Notes under the pieces: model-generated
The model's input: only the letters and a program-made list of their open reading frames with translations
What the model was told of the DNA's origin: nothing
Databases searched by the model: none
Made by a program: the position numbers and the translations under genes
Assembly (NCBI GenBank): GCA_963783095.1
Contig: CAWAMR010000018.1
Coordinates: forward strand, 124,001 to 188,000
Reading direction: 5' to 3'
Origin: CAWAMR01 sp963783095
GTDB lineage: Bacteria > Planctomycetota > Planctomycetia > Gemmatales > Gemmataceae
Length of the DNA stretch: 64,000 nucleotides
Part shown: positions 1 to 8,641 of the stretch, piece by piece
How positions within the stretch are numbered: the stretch's first letter is position 1
Layout of the letters: the number at the start of each line of letters is the position of its first letter

Positions 1-1
1 G

Positions 2-691
2 AAGTTCATCAAGGGACCGATTTTCGGCAACATGATCCTTGGCGACGAAATCAACCGCACACCCCCAAAAACCCAGGCCGCTCTCTTGCAGGCCATGCAA
101 GAGTATAAGGTAACGATCGCAGGCACGGATTTTCAGTTGGAACGGCCATTCCTGGTGCTGGGCACTCAGAACCCCATCGAACAGGAAGGAACGTATCCAC
201 TGCCGGAAGCACAACTGGACCGCTTCATGTTCAAGATCGTTGTCGGCTACCCCAGCTACGAGGAAGAGATTCAAATCGCAGAATCGACTACTTCCGGAGA
301 TACACCGAAACTGACGCCGGTCCTGGACAAGCCGACCATCGTCGCCATGCAGAAAGTGGTTCGCAAAGTTTTGATCGGTCGAACCGTGATCGCCTATGCG
401 GTGAAACTGGTTCGCGCGCACTCGACCTGCGGGCGATGAGTCCCCCGACTTTGTGAAGAAGTATTTGACCTGGGGCGCGGGGCCTCGCGCGTGTCAGGCG
501 ATCCTGCTTGGAGCAAAGGCTCACGCCATGCTCGATGGCAGAGTTCACGTCTCGACGGAAGATATTCGAGCGGTTGCGCCCCGGTGCTTCGACATCGATT
601 GGCAACCAGTTTTCGCGCGGAGAGCGATGGGGTAAACGCGGACCATGTTGTTGAGAAGTTATTTGAAGTCGTGCGCGAACCAATCAAGTGA
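2..691 (+). CDS. MoxR-family AAA+ ATPase, C-terminal part (5' end outside window), two frame breaks
   Basis: The gene enters from the left edge already in frame. The first readable residues run into the Walker B segment (ILGDEINRTPPKTQAAL) and then a sensor-1 stretch (LGTQNPIEQEGTYPLPEAQLDRF), which is typical of MoxR ATPases; the C-terminal lid ends with FEVVREPIK. MoxR proteins act as cytoplasmic chaperone-like ATPases, usually next to DUF58 and von Willebrand-domain genes, which would lie upstream. Two compensating breaks spoil the frame: an extra base at about 412-420 in a GCGCGC run and a missing base at about 575-582 in GCGCCCC. Correcting both gives one continuous conserved protein, so I read this as one gene and not as a decayed one. 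Family assignment is firm; the functional state is inferred. Confidence 0.88.
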
Positions 692-908
692 CTGAATTCA
701 AATGCAAAAATCTTCCAGAAAAACCGCTTGACCTACACCGAATTGCCGATATAAGCGGTGACTCCCATATTTTGAGAAAAAGCTCACAATTGTCGTGGGC
801 ACTGGGGATCTTGTGACGAGATCGTCGCGGTAGCTGCATGCTACTCGTTGGCGTGCGTTGCATGGGGGAGCGGGGATGTTTAGGAACTCATGAGGGGGAG
901 GAGCAGGG

Positions 909-2750
909 ATGCGAAGATTGTATCTCCTGGCCGGCCTGGCCATTTTAGGGGCAATCGGCCTGGTCGGGTGGGCGACCCTCGGTACGGCGCAGCCAAGTAG
1001 CCCGCCACCGGACAGTCCGCCGGCAGCTGTTGGGTCGGGAATGATCGATCCAATACCGGTAGCACCGGCAAAAACCAAGGACAAAGCACCGTCGACCGGT
1101 TTCGCAGCCCAGCGCGATTCGGGGCAGGCCCCGGAATCGTTGCCGCGAACCCGGCCCATTCCTGTTCGGAGATCGGCTTCCCAGTCGGTCAACGATCCTC
1201 TCATCGAGAAGATTATCCCTGTGGATGATCCAAAGCCGACGGATTCGAGCCTGCTCGTGCCGATGCCGCCGGATCGGAAAGATCCGAACGAACCGTTGAA
1301 GGTGGCGATTCCGGATGAGAAGCCCATTACAGTGGCTCCCCCCGCCGAACAGCGTCATCACAATATCAATGCACCGATAAGCAGTACCAGGCAAGAACCT
1401 TCGGTTAGTCTGGAATGGATCGGACAGGCCGCTATCAAAGTCGGCATGCCGGTCGACTATACATTGATCGTAAAAAACACCGGTACGAGCCCGGTGCAAA
1501 GAGTCGTCGTTCAGGTCCGCGTGCCGCAGCCGGTAAATATTGTCAGTGTCGAACCCAAGGCGGAAGGCGCTGATGGCGTACTCATGTGGGATCTGGGTAC
1601 TCTTCTGGCCAAACAAGATCGCCGGCTGCAACTCAAACTCCTGTCGCCCCATCGCGGCGACATGGCCTGCCAGGCCTGGGTAACTTTCACGGGATCATCG
1701 GTGATGCGGATGTTGGTTCGCGAACCGAAATTGCTGGTGAAGGTAACGATGCCCAAGGAAATCCTGGTCGGCGACGCCTCGAATATCGTCATGACGATCA
1801 GCAATCCCGGCGATCATCCTGCCGACAAAGTGAAGATCACCGCGACTCTGGGCGAAGGGTTGGAGAGCGTTCGCGGCAACAAACTCAATTACGACATCGG
1901 CCTGCTGGCAGCGGGGGAAACGCGAACATTGCAATTCCCATTCGTCTCCAAGTCGGCCGGCGAGCAGCATTGCGAAGCCTTTGTCGAGGGCGATGGCGGA
2001 CTGAAGGCAACGGATCACGCCGCTTTGATGGTGATTCAGCCACGGGTCGATCTCGAAGTGAGCGGGCCAAAGCGGCGCTATCTCGATCGCAAAGCAGTAT
2101 ACAGCTTCAAGGTGACCAACCCCGGCAATGCACCCGCCACCAACGTGTTTATTACCGATGTGGCACCTCCAGGTTTGAAGTTCGTCCAGGCCGACAACGG
2201 TGGGCAACACGATTTCGCTACGCGTTCGGTCAAATGGTTCATCGGTGAAATCGGCCCCGGTCAGACCAAGGAAGTGAAGGCCGAGTTTATCGCAACGGCC
2301 CTGGGCGAGCAAATTCAGAAGGTCTCGGCCCACGCTTCACGAGGGATCAAATCCGACCATGAGGCAAAGACGATCGTCGAGGGCCTGTCCGCACTGGAAA
2401 TGGAAGTTACGGTGACGGATAATCCGATCGAAGTTGGATCGGACACGACCTACGAAATTCGCGTCGTGAATGCGGGCACGGGCTCCGAAACCAAGGTCAA
2501 GCTGGTCTGTATCCTGCCGCCGCAGATGAAGTTGAAATCTGCGACCGGGCCAACCCGGCACGACATCGTCGGCAACGAGATCATCTTCCAACCGTTGCCG
2601 AAACTGACGCACCGGGCAGATCAAGTTTACCAAGTGACGGTGACAGCGACCATGGTTGGAGATGTTCGATTTAAGACGGCGGTAACGTCCGCAACCGGGG
2701 GTGAGCCAATCACCAAGGTTGTCGCCACCAAAGTGTACGAAGATAGATGA
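909..2750 (+). CDS. DUF11/CARDB-type repeat envelope protein
   Basis: A 613-residue exported protein. Residues 1-28 form a signal peptide or membrane anchor (hydrophobic LLAGLAILGAIGLVGW), followed by a Pro-rich linker to about residue 165. Four immunoglobulin-like DUF11/CARDB repeats then start near residues 170, 277, 380 and 493. Each has the pattern Y-x-I-x-V-x-N-x-G followed by a buried 'L-G-x-L-x-x-G' strand. Such repeats are common in planctomycete cell-surface proteins and are thought to be structural or adhesive. The ATG at 909 follows a strong GGGGGAGGAG ribosome site. The gene is monocistronic and ends in a rho-independent terminator. No enzymatic motif is visible. Confidence 0.85.
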   Translation: MRRLYLLAGLAILGAIGLVGWATLGTAQPSSPPPDSPPAAVGSGMIDPIPVAPAKTKDKAPSTGFAAQRDSGQAPESLPRTRPIPVRRSASQSVNDPLIEKIIPVDDPKPTDSSLLVPMPPDRKDPNEPLKVAIPDEKPITVAPPAEQRHHNINAPISSTRQEPSVSLEWIGQAAIKVGMPVDYTLIVKNTGTSPVQRVVVQVRVPQPVNIVSVEPKAEGADGVLMWDLGTLLAKQDRRLQLKLLSPHRGDMACQAWVTFTGSSVMRMLVREPKLLVKVTMPKEILVGDASNIVMTISNPGDHPADKVKITATLGEGLESVRGNKLNYDIGLLAAGETRTLQFPFVSKSAGEQHCEAFVEGDGGLKATDHAALMVIQPRVDLEVSGPKRRYLDRKAVYSFKVTNPGNAPATNVFITDVAPPGLKFVQADNGGQHDFATRSVKWFIGEIGPGQTKEVKAEFIATALGEQIQKVSAHASRGIKSDHEAKTIVEGLSALEMEVTVTDNPIEVGSDTTYEIRVVNAGTGSETKVKLVCILPPQMKLKSATGPTRHDIVGNEIIFQPLPKLTHRADQVYQVTVTATMVGDVRFKTAVTSATGGEPITKVVATKVYEDR

Positions 2751-2768
2751 GTCCATGAAAAATAAGGG

Positions 2769-2813
2769 GCCGCCTGCGACCAAAGTAGTTCGCAAGGCGG
2801 CTTCTTTTTTTGT
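2769..2813 (+). terminator. Rho-independent terminator after the DUF11 gene
   Basis: GCCGCCT pairs with AGGCGGC, extended by GCGA/TCGC with a one-base bulge, and is followed by TTCTTTTTTT. It lies 18 bases after the DUF11 stop codon. Confidence 0.8.
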
Positions 2814-2826
2814 TGATAGGCAACGG

Positions 2827-3397
2827 TTAGAACGGGTTCCTCTGACCGTTGAGTTCGATCGGCCGGGGAGACGCGACAGGAGTCAAGATAGGTTCAATCA
2901 TGATCCCGGTCGTGCCGCCCTTGGGCATTACCTTTTGCTTCTGCGGTGGCGGAATCACTTCCGGAAGTGTGCCGGGCGTCGTGGTGATCGCACCTGCGCA
3001 AGCCCCGGTTCCACAACCTGTGCTGCAACCGCAACTCGATTTGTGACCCATTGACTTCAGCCGGCTAAACAGGCCCGGCTTGGCACACGGATCAGCGCCA
3101 TGTGCTGCAAGTTGTGACCGGAACCGGTGCCGGCTTGCAGATAACTACCGGAGCGGGTGCCGGGGCGCAGGTGTCGCAAGAGCTCTTGTGACCGCACGAT
3201 GAGAATTTCCCTTTCAGTCGCGAGAACAAGCCAGGCTTACTGGCGCAGGGATCGCATGCAGTGGAACAACCGCCACCACAGCTCGATCCCGTAGAAACCA
3301 CAGCTGGACTACCCGGCGCAGGTGCTGGAGCGGGAACTACCGCGACATCCGCACCGGCCATCCACGCTGAGGTCAGCATGAACAACGCTGCATTCAC
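2827..3397 (-). CDS. Small Cys/Pro-rich secreted protein with repeated CGHKSSC modules, one frame break
   Basis: Reading leftward from a GTG at 3397 (preceded by GGGAGG), the protein opens with a hydrophobic segment (ALFMLTSAW). It continues with repeated cysteine clusters separated by the module 'DPCA-KPGLFSRLK' and by Pro-Ala-Val linkers. The module occurs twice: before the frame break (CDPCASKPGLFSRLKGKF) and after it (DPCAKPGLFSRLKSMGHKSSC). The break lies at about 3095-3099 inside a GCGC. Removing one base joins the two copies in register and carries the protein to the stop at 2827. Similar small Cys-rich secreted proteins are common and uncharacterised in planctomycetes. The paired cysteines could bind metal or form disulfides; no function is known to me. 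Confidence 0.6.
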
Positions 3398-3852
3398 TTT
3401 AGGTAACCTCCCTCGAAATACTTGGTGGCTCGGGAACAAGGCCGGACGCTGGCGGCAAGGCTCACATGAGCCTTCCAACCCGTGCCGAATCATCTTTGGA
3501 AACCGGCTTCCTTCTTCCGGTGAGAGCAGGCAGGAAAACGAAGTATCCTGGACTATCCGCAACGAAGAGGAACCGAAGTCTACTCTTCTTATTCGGCTTA
3601 CCAGGAGCTTTTCTTTTTGCCGAGGCTGCGGAAATTTCCCTCTTCTCCTGATTAACCCATGTTTATGCCAATTGGGAAAATGGATGGGATCAGCCAAATA
3701 GGGTAGATTAGGCAAACAGCGCCTGCTGCTTTCTTGACCCAGCGATTTCCGCGATCCCTGGATCAGAAGGTTTCGCAAAAGCATCGTTCGGTCATAAGAT
3801 GGCAGCAGGCCGACCACTCTACCCTGTACGATCCCCAGAGTTATGCTTCAAC
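3398..3852. other. Intergenic, no gene recognised
   Basis: The spacer lies between the divergent Cys-rich and WG-repeat genes. Open frames cross it on both strands, but their translations are low-complexity and resemble nothing known. It presumably holds both promoters; no clear boxes were identified. Confidence 0.5.
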
Positions 3853-4784
3853 ATGCTGCTATACCCCATAATTCAGAACAGTCGGTACGGCTATATCCGA
3901 CCTGACGGGTCGATCGCCATCCGACCACAATACCAATCTGCGATGACTTTCTCCGAGGGCCTCGCGGGGATCCAGCGCAATGGCGCGTGGGGATTCATCA
4001 ACCTTGCCGGCGATATCGTCATCGAGCCCAAATTCGACTCGTGTCGATCATTTTCCCACGGACTTGCTCTCGTGGAGGACGGCGATTCCAAGCTCTATAT
4101 TGACACGACTGGAAAGGTCGTTATTCGGACGGAGTATTATCGATGCGATTCGTTCGAGGGAGATCTCGCTCCGGTGATGCCGGACATCCGGTCAAGAGGC
4201 GCATTTATCGACCGCACGGGGAGGATCGTTCTTTCCGGCGCAACTTTCTCGTGTCACATTTTTCGCACGGTCTGATCAATTGCCCCGAAGAGGGAAAGTG
4301 GGGCTTCATCAACAATCGGGGGGAGTTCGAGATTGCTCCGCAATACGTCAGCGCTTGTCCGTTCCGCGAGGGTTTGGCCGCTGTAGCCCCTCATTGCGAG
4401 CAAGCGTTCTGCTTCATCGACACGCGCGGACGAGTCGTTATTGAAGGCGAATTTAGCGGAGCCGATATTGGATTCTCGGGAAACCTGTGCACCGTCTGGA
4501 ATGAACATTATGGCTTCATCGACCGGACCGGTCGTGTTGCGATACCCTACCGGTTTTACTTTGCGGATCACTTTTCAGAGGGGCTGGCCGCAGTCAAAGA
4601 GCCGGGGTCCGATTTCTACGGCTATGTCAATGAAAAAGGAACCATTGCAATAGCACAAACTTTTACGTGTGCCGACGCCTTTGACGGCGATCTCGCGCAG
4701 GTCATCGTGGGTGAAGAGTTTAACTCCTATCATTACGGGTACATCGACCGCACTGGAAAATATGTTTGGGAGCCGAGTCGATAG
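3853..4784 (+). CDS. WG (KWG) repeat protein, one frame break
   Basis: The protein consists almost entirely of WG/KWG repeats. Each unit reads roughly 'YGYIDRTG-IAI-P-F--A--FSEGLA-V'. About seven units are visible, with motifs such as GAWGFINLAGDIVIEPKF, KWGFINNRGEFEIAPQY and YGFIDRTGRVAIPYRF. These repeats are thought to form a beta-propeller-like scaffold for binding. The frame breaks at about 4259-4263, where a run of five T would need six to join SCHIFSHGLI. This is one of only two breaks in the window without a GCGC site. The start at 3853 (MLLYPIIQ) is chosen because the first WG unit follows it; an ATG at 3799 is also in frame. No signal peptide is apparent. Confidence 0.75.
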
Positions 4785-4820
4785 GAAGCATAAGCACCGA
4801 TCCTTCTCAAGAGGTTTTTC

Positions 4821-5642
4821 ATGCTCGATGGTGAAATTGAAATCATCCGTCCCGATCTTCCGCGCGGCCGGTTTCGTTCCGTCCTGTTCGATTTCGACGG
4901 CACGCTATCGTTGATTCGTGAGGGTTGGCCCGAGGTAATGATACCGATGATGGTCCGCATTCTAAGCGAGACTGGGACGCCGGAGCAGGAGCCGGAATTG
5001 ACGAAAAAGGTGGAAGAGTTTGTCATGCGGCTCAATGGCCGGCAGACAATCTATCAGATGATGCAGCTTGCCGAGGAAGTAAAAAAACGCGGGGGCACGC
5101 CGAGAGAACCACTCGATTACAAGAAAGAGTATCACGATCTCATGATGCTGCGGATCGGCGGTCGAATCGAAGATCTCTCGACCGGCGCTGCCACGAAGGA
5201 ACACTGGACAGTTCCCGGCAGTCATGCGCTTCTGGATGAGTTGCGACGACGGGGCGTTAAACTATATCTCGCCAGCGGCACGGATGAACTTTATGTCCGC
5301 AAGGAGGCCGAGTTGCTTGGGGTTACGGAGTACTTTGGTTCTCACATTTACGGAGCACTCGACGACCACCAGAATTTTTCCAAGAAGATGATTATCGATC
5401 GCATTCTTCGCGAAAACAATCTTCAAGGCGAGGAACTCCTCGGCTTCGGAGATGGCTTCGTCGAGATCGAAGAAGTGAAGAGGGTGGGCGGTGTGGCGGT
5501 GGCCGTGGCAAGCGATGAGGTGAATCGTCGTGGCGTGAATGCCTGGAAACGCAACCGGCTCGTGCAAGCCGGCGCGGATATCGTGATTCCCGAATATCGC
5601 AAAGCGGAGAAGCTTCTGGAGTGGTTGTTTGCCAGCGAGTGA
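4821..5642 (+). CDS. HAD-superfamily hydrolase (phosphoglycolate-phosphatase-like)
   Basis: A 273-residue protein with all four HAD motifs: motif I DFDGTLS near residue 25, with the Asp nucleophile; motif II as YLASGT; a motif III Lys in the NFSKK segment; and motif IV as GFGDGFVEIEE. A helical cap lies between motifs I and II, as in the phosphoglycolate phosphatase/beta-phosphoglucomutase subgroup. The reaction is most likely hydrolysis of a small phosphorylated metabolite. The PfkB sugar kinase starting at 7197 might act on a related sugar, but a beta-barrel gene lies between them. The start at 4821 follows AAGAGG. The substrate cannot be read from sequence. Confidence 0.85.
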   Translation: MLDGEIEIIRPDLPRGRFRSVLFDFDGTLSLIREGWPEVMIPMMVRILSETGTPEQEPELTKKVEEFVMRLNGRQTIYQMMQLAEEVKKRGGTPREPLDYKKEYHDLMMLRIGGRIEDLSTGAATKEHWTVPGSHALLDELRRRGVKLYLASGTDELYVRKEAELLGVTEYFGSHIYGALDDHQNFSKKMIIDRILRENNLQGEELLGFGDGFVEIEEVKRVGGVAVAVASDEVNRRGVNAWKRNRLVQAGADIVIPEYRKAEKLLEWLFASE

Positions 5643-5902
5643 GTACCGTGTCGATCAGGATCAGTGGGTCGAAGGGTACGTGGTGGTTGCCTCGTGATTC
5701 CCGGCTTGTGCCCTCGATCTTTTTGCACCCAGACTTTGCAGTCAGTCCATGCGAGCGATTCTTCCGGATTCGCCGAATCTATCCATTATTCCAATTCTTC
5801 CCTAAAGTCCGCAATTGCCTCAGCCGATACGTCTTTAGCTTTGCAATTACATTTGGCAGTCTGGCTCGACTCTGAAACCCTCCCAACCTCCGGAGACGGT
5901 CC

Positions 5903-7174
5903 ATGAGAATCGGCATGGTATGCTCGTTGATCTTCGGTGGGTGTATCACCAGCGCGGTGATCGCTCAGACCCCGACGCCGTCCAACAACTCCTCGGCACC
6001 AACCATCAATGTTACTGTCGATTCGCCGGGAAGTAACCCGCCTACATCCGAACCCCAACCAAGTGATCCCACCGCGTCCCCAATCCATGCGCTTGCGGAC
6101 AATGACACTCCCAATAGGGTGTGGTTTAACGCGGAATACGTTCTTTGGTTCATTCGAGGGCAAAGCGCTCCACCCTTGCTTCAGAGTGTTCCAGGCAACA
6201 CCACAGGGTCAAGCCTTTCGACCGCGCAAACGCCCACGACGCTGTTTCCATCGGATGAGCGAATCAACTATCACATGTTCAACGGGCTTAGGCTCCAAGG
6301 CGGATTTTGGTTCAGTTCCGAACCCCGTCTCGGTCTGGATGCCAGCGGTTTCTTTCTCGATCAGAACAGTAACGGAGCCTCATTCAGTTCGCCGGGCATC
6401 GGCGGAATCGGTTTGGCACGGCCTTACATCAATGCCGCTACCGGACTTCCGGCCAGTTTTGCCTTCGCCAGAACCGACCCGTCGAATCCGCTCAGCGGTT
6501 CGATGAGTGCGGAATCTACGGTCAGTTCCCTGTACGGCGCGGAAATGAACCTGCGCTGGAATGGCCCGGCCATATTCGTCGATCAAACCGATTATCTTTT
6601 CGGCTTTCGGTATTTGAACTTCCAGGAGCAGCTCGATATCACCGGGCATGCCACCCGGGCGGATGGTTCGCAATACTCGGTCTCCGATCACTTCGCGACC
6701 ACGAACCAGTTCTACGGAGAGCAAATCGGCATCAATTCGCATCTGTACGGCTATCGCGGCTTCTCCCTCGACGGAGCCTTCAAATTCGCCATGGGTGCGA
6801 TCGAACAACAGGCCGATATCAGTGGAAACAACACCACGATCAGCAGTACCGGCGTTGTCACCACGCAGGCACGAGGACTCTACGCGCAACCGTCCAACAT
6901 CGGATCGTACAGCCGAACCATGTTCACTGTGCTGCCCGAAATCAACCTGAATGTCAGCTATCACTTTACCCAGAATTTCTCGGTATATCTGGGATATAAC
7001 ATCCTATGGCTCAACAATGTGGCGCGGCCCGGCTCCCAGATAAACCCCGACATCAGCGATGCCAATCTCAAACTCGCCCCGACGCCGGCGACCCAACTTC
7101 AACCGCAGTTTGCCTTCCACGAGGACAGTTTCTGGGTTCAGGGCTTTAACGTCGGTTTCAGGCTCCAGTATTAA
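5903..7174 (+). CDS. BBP7-type outer-membrane beta-barrel protein
   Basis: A 423-residue protein with an N-terminal signal peptide (SLIFGGCITSAVIAQ), a Thr/Pro/Ser-rich linker to about residue 65, then the start of a barrel domain (VWFNAEYVLWFIRGQ). The alternating aromatic/polar strands, 'R-GGFWF' turns and the closing strand 'WVQGFNVGFRLQY' are characteristic of the planctomycete BBP7 family. A C-terminal aromatic residue is usual for barrel insertion. The protein is expected in the outer membrane, possibly as a porin or structural barrel. This gene is one of the best lineage markers in the window. A 260-bp spacer with nothing recognisable precedes it. Confidence 0.85.
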   Translation: MRIGMVCSLIFGGCITSAVIAQTPTPSNNSSAPTINVTVDSPGSNPPTSEPQPSDPTASPIHALADNDTPNRVWFNAEYVLWFIRGQSAPPLLQSVPGNTTGSSLSTAQTPTTLFPSDERINYHMFNGLRLQGGFWFSSEPRLGLDASGFFLDQNSNGASFSSPGIGGIGLARPYINAATGLPASFAFARTDPSNPLSGSMSAESTVSSLYGAEMNLRWNGPAIFVDQTDYLFGFRYLNFQEQLDITGHATRADGSQYSVSDHFATTNQFYGEQIGINSHLYGYRGFSLDGAFKFAMGAIEQQADISGNNTTISSTGVVTTQARGLYAQPSNIGSYSRTMFTVLPEINLNVSYHFTQNFSVYLGYNILWLNNVARPGSQINPDISDANLKLAPTPATQLQPQFAFHEDSFWVQGFNVGFRLQY

Positions 7175-7196
7175 CGAAGGTTTGTGAGGTCGCACC

Positions 7197-8183
7197 ATGT
7201 TGACGGACAACCTGATCGAGCAGATTCTTACGACATTACCGCACAAAACCGTAGGTTTGCTCGGCGATCTGTTTCTGGATCGCTATCTCGACCTCGACGA
7301 CTCCTTGACGGAACCTTCGATCGAGACCGGACTCGATGCCTATCAAGTCGTGAATGTGCGCTCCGATCCCGGTGCGCTGGGGACGATCCTCAACAATCTC
7401 GTTGCCCTGGGTGTCGGGACGATTCGACCCATTACCGTAATCGGCGACGATGGCGAAGGTTACGAACTCCGACAGGCGCTTCAACAATACTCGGCGGTCG
7501 ATGCGAAGGGCGTCATCGGTTCGAGCGGGCGTCGAACTCCCACCTATACCAAGCCGATGCTTCAGAAAGCGGGCGAGATCCCCCGCGAATTGAATCGCCT
7601 CGACATCAAGAATCGAGTTCCCACTTCGACGGATGACGAGAAACGCATTATCGACCTGCTCGACGCAACCTGGGCCGAGGCTGATGCCTGGATCGTTCTC
7701 GATCAGGTAAGCGAAAAGAATTGCGGAGTCGTCACCAGTGAAGTGCGCAACCATCTGGCCAAGCTTGCCCAAGCCGATCCGACCCGATTTGTACTGGCCG
7801 ATAGCCGGGAGCAGATCGCCGAATTCCGAAACGTGTTCATCAAACCGAACGAGCACGAGCTGATTGCGGAGACGCTCAGCGGGCAGCAGCGAGGAATCTT
7901 CCGCACGCGCGGCTCAGCCGGCATCGAACTGATCCACCCGGATCAATCGCGCGAACATGCGCCGGGCTACCCAGTCACCGGTCCCATCGATATCGTGGGT
8001 GCCGGCGACAGTTGCAGTGCCGGCATCACTTGCGCGGTCATTGCGGGTGCAACGCTGCTTCAAGCAGCCTGCTTCGGGAACCTGGTGGCGTCCATCACCG
8101 TTCAACAAATCGGTACTACCGGGACGGCGACTCCGCAACAAGTCCGGCAGCGCTGGGTTTGCATTTCCGGGGGCCAGGCATGA
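7197..8183 (+). CDS. PfkB-family carbohydrate kinase (HldE/RfaE-like)
   Basis: A 328-residue ribokinase-fold enzyme. The N-terminal VGLLGDLFLDRYLDLD matches the HldE/RfaE kinase signature, and the anion-hole/catalytic motif GAGDSCSAG lies near residue 268 with the catalytic Asp. The family transfers ATP phosphate to a sugar or sugar phosphate; a heptose-phosphate-type substrate is plausible but unproven. It follows the BBP7 gene by 22 bp. Its TGA stop overlaps the ATG of the EamA transporter gene (ATGA), so the two are probably translationally coupled. No nucleotidyltransferase domain is attached, unlike in bifunctional HldE. Confidence 0.82.
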   Translation: MLTDNLIEQILTTLPHKTVGLLGDLFLDRYLDLDDSLTEPSIETGLDAYQVVNVRSDPGALGTILNNLVALGVGTIRPITVIGDDGEGYELRQALQQYSAVDAKGVIGSSGRRTPTYTKPMLQKAGEIPRELNRLDIKNRVPTSTDDEKRIIDLLDATWAEADAWIVLDQVSEKNCGVVTSEVRNHLAKLAQADPTRFVLADSREQIAEFRNVFIKPNEHELIAETLSGQQRGIFRTRGSAGIELIHPDQSREHAPGYPVTGPIDIVGAGDSCSAGITCAVIAGATLLQAACFGNLVASITVQQIGTTGTATPQQVRQRWVCISGGQA

Positions 8184-8597
8184 GCTGGGTTTTCTGGGCT
8201 TGTCTTTCCGCAGTTTTCGCGGGCCTGACCGCAGTCTTGGCAAAACTAGGCGTATCGGGAATCGATTCCAATCTTGCCACAGCCATTCGAACCGCCGTCG
8301 TCTTGCTGTTGAGTTGGAGCATCGTATTCTGGAACGGTGTGCCCGCGCTGAGCGCAGTGTCGTCGCGCTGCTGGTTGTTCCTGCTGCTTTCCGGTTTTGC
8401 CACGGCGGCATCGTGGCTTTGTTACTTTCGAGCGCTGCAAATGGGCGACGCTTCGAGAGTACGCGCCGATCGATAAGCTGAGCGTGGTGGTTGCCATTGT
8501 TTTAGCCGCAGTTATTCTGGGCGAAACCATGACCTGGCAGCACTGGGTGGGTGGAACGCTTATCGTTTCGGGCGCTATTATCATCGCGTGGAAGTGA
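8180..8597 (+). CDS. EamA (DMT-superfamily) single-domain transporter, one frame break
   Basis: About 139 residues with four hydrophobic segments. It starts MSWVFWACLSAVFAG, has the conserved FRALQMGDAS loop and ends in a final helix (VGGTLIVSGAIIIAW). Single-domain EamA proteins of this size probably work as dimers in the inner membrane and export small metabolites. The frame breaks at about 8461-8467 inside ACGCGCC; removing one base restores the conserved 'ASRVAPIDKLSVV' segment. It overlaps the sugar-kinase stop codon by four bases. Substrate unknown. Confidence 0.8.
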
Positions 8598-8641
8598 CGG
8601 CAGTGGAAATCCTGCAATCTGGTTGTCCGGGCAGGTTGCGA

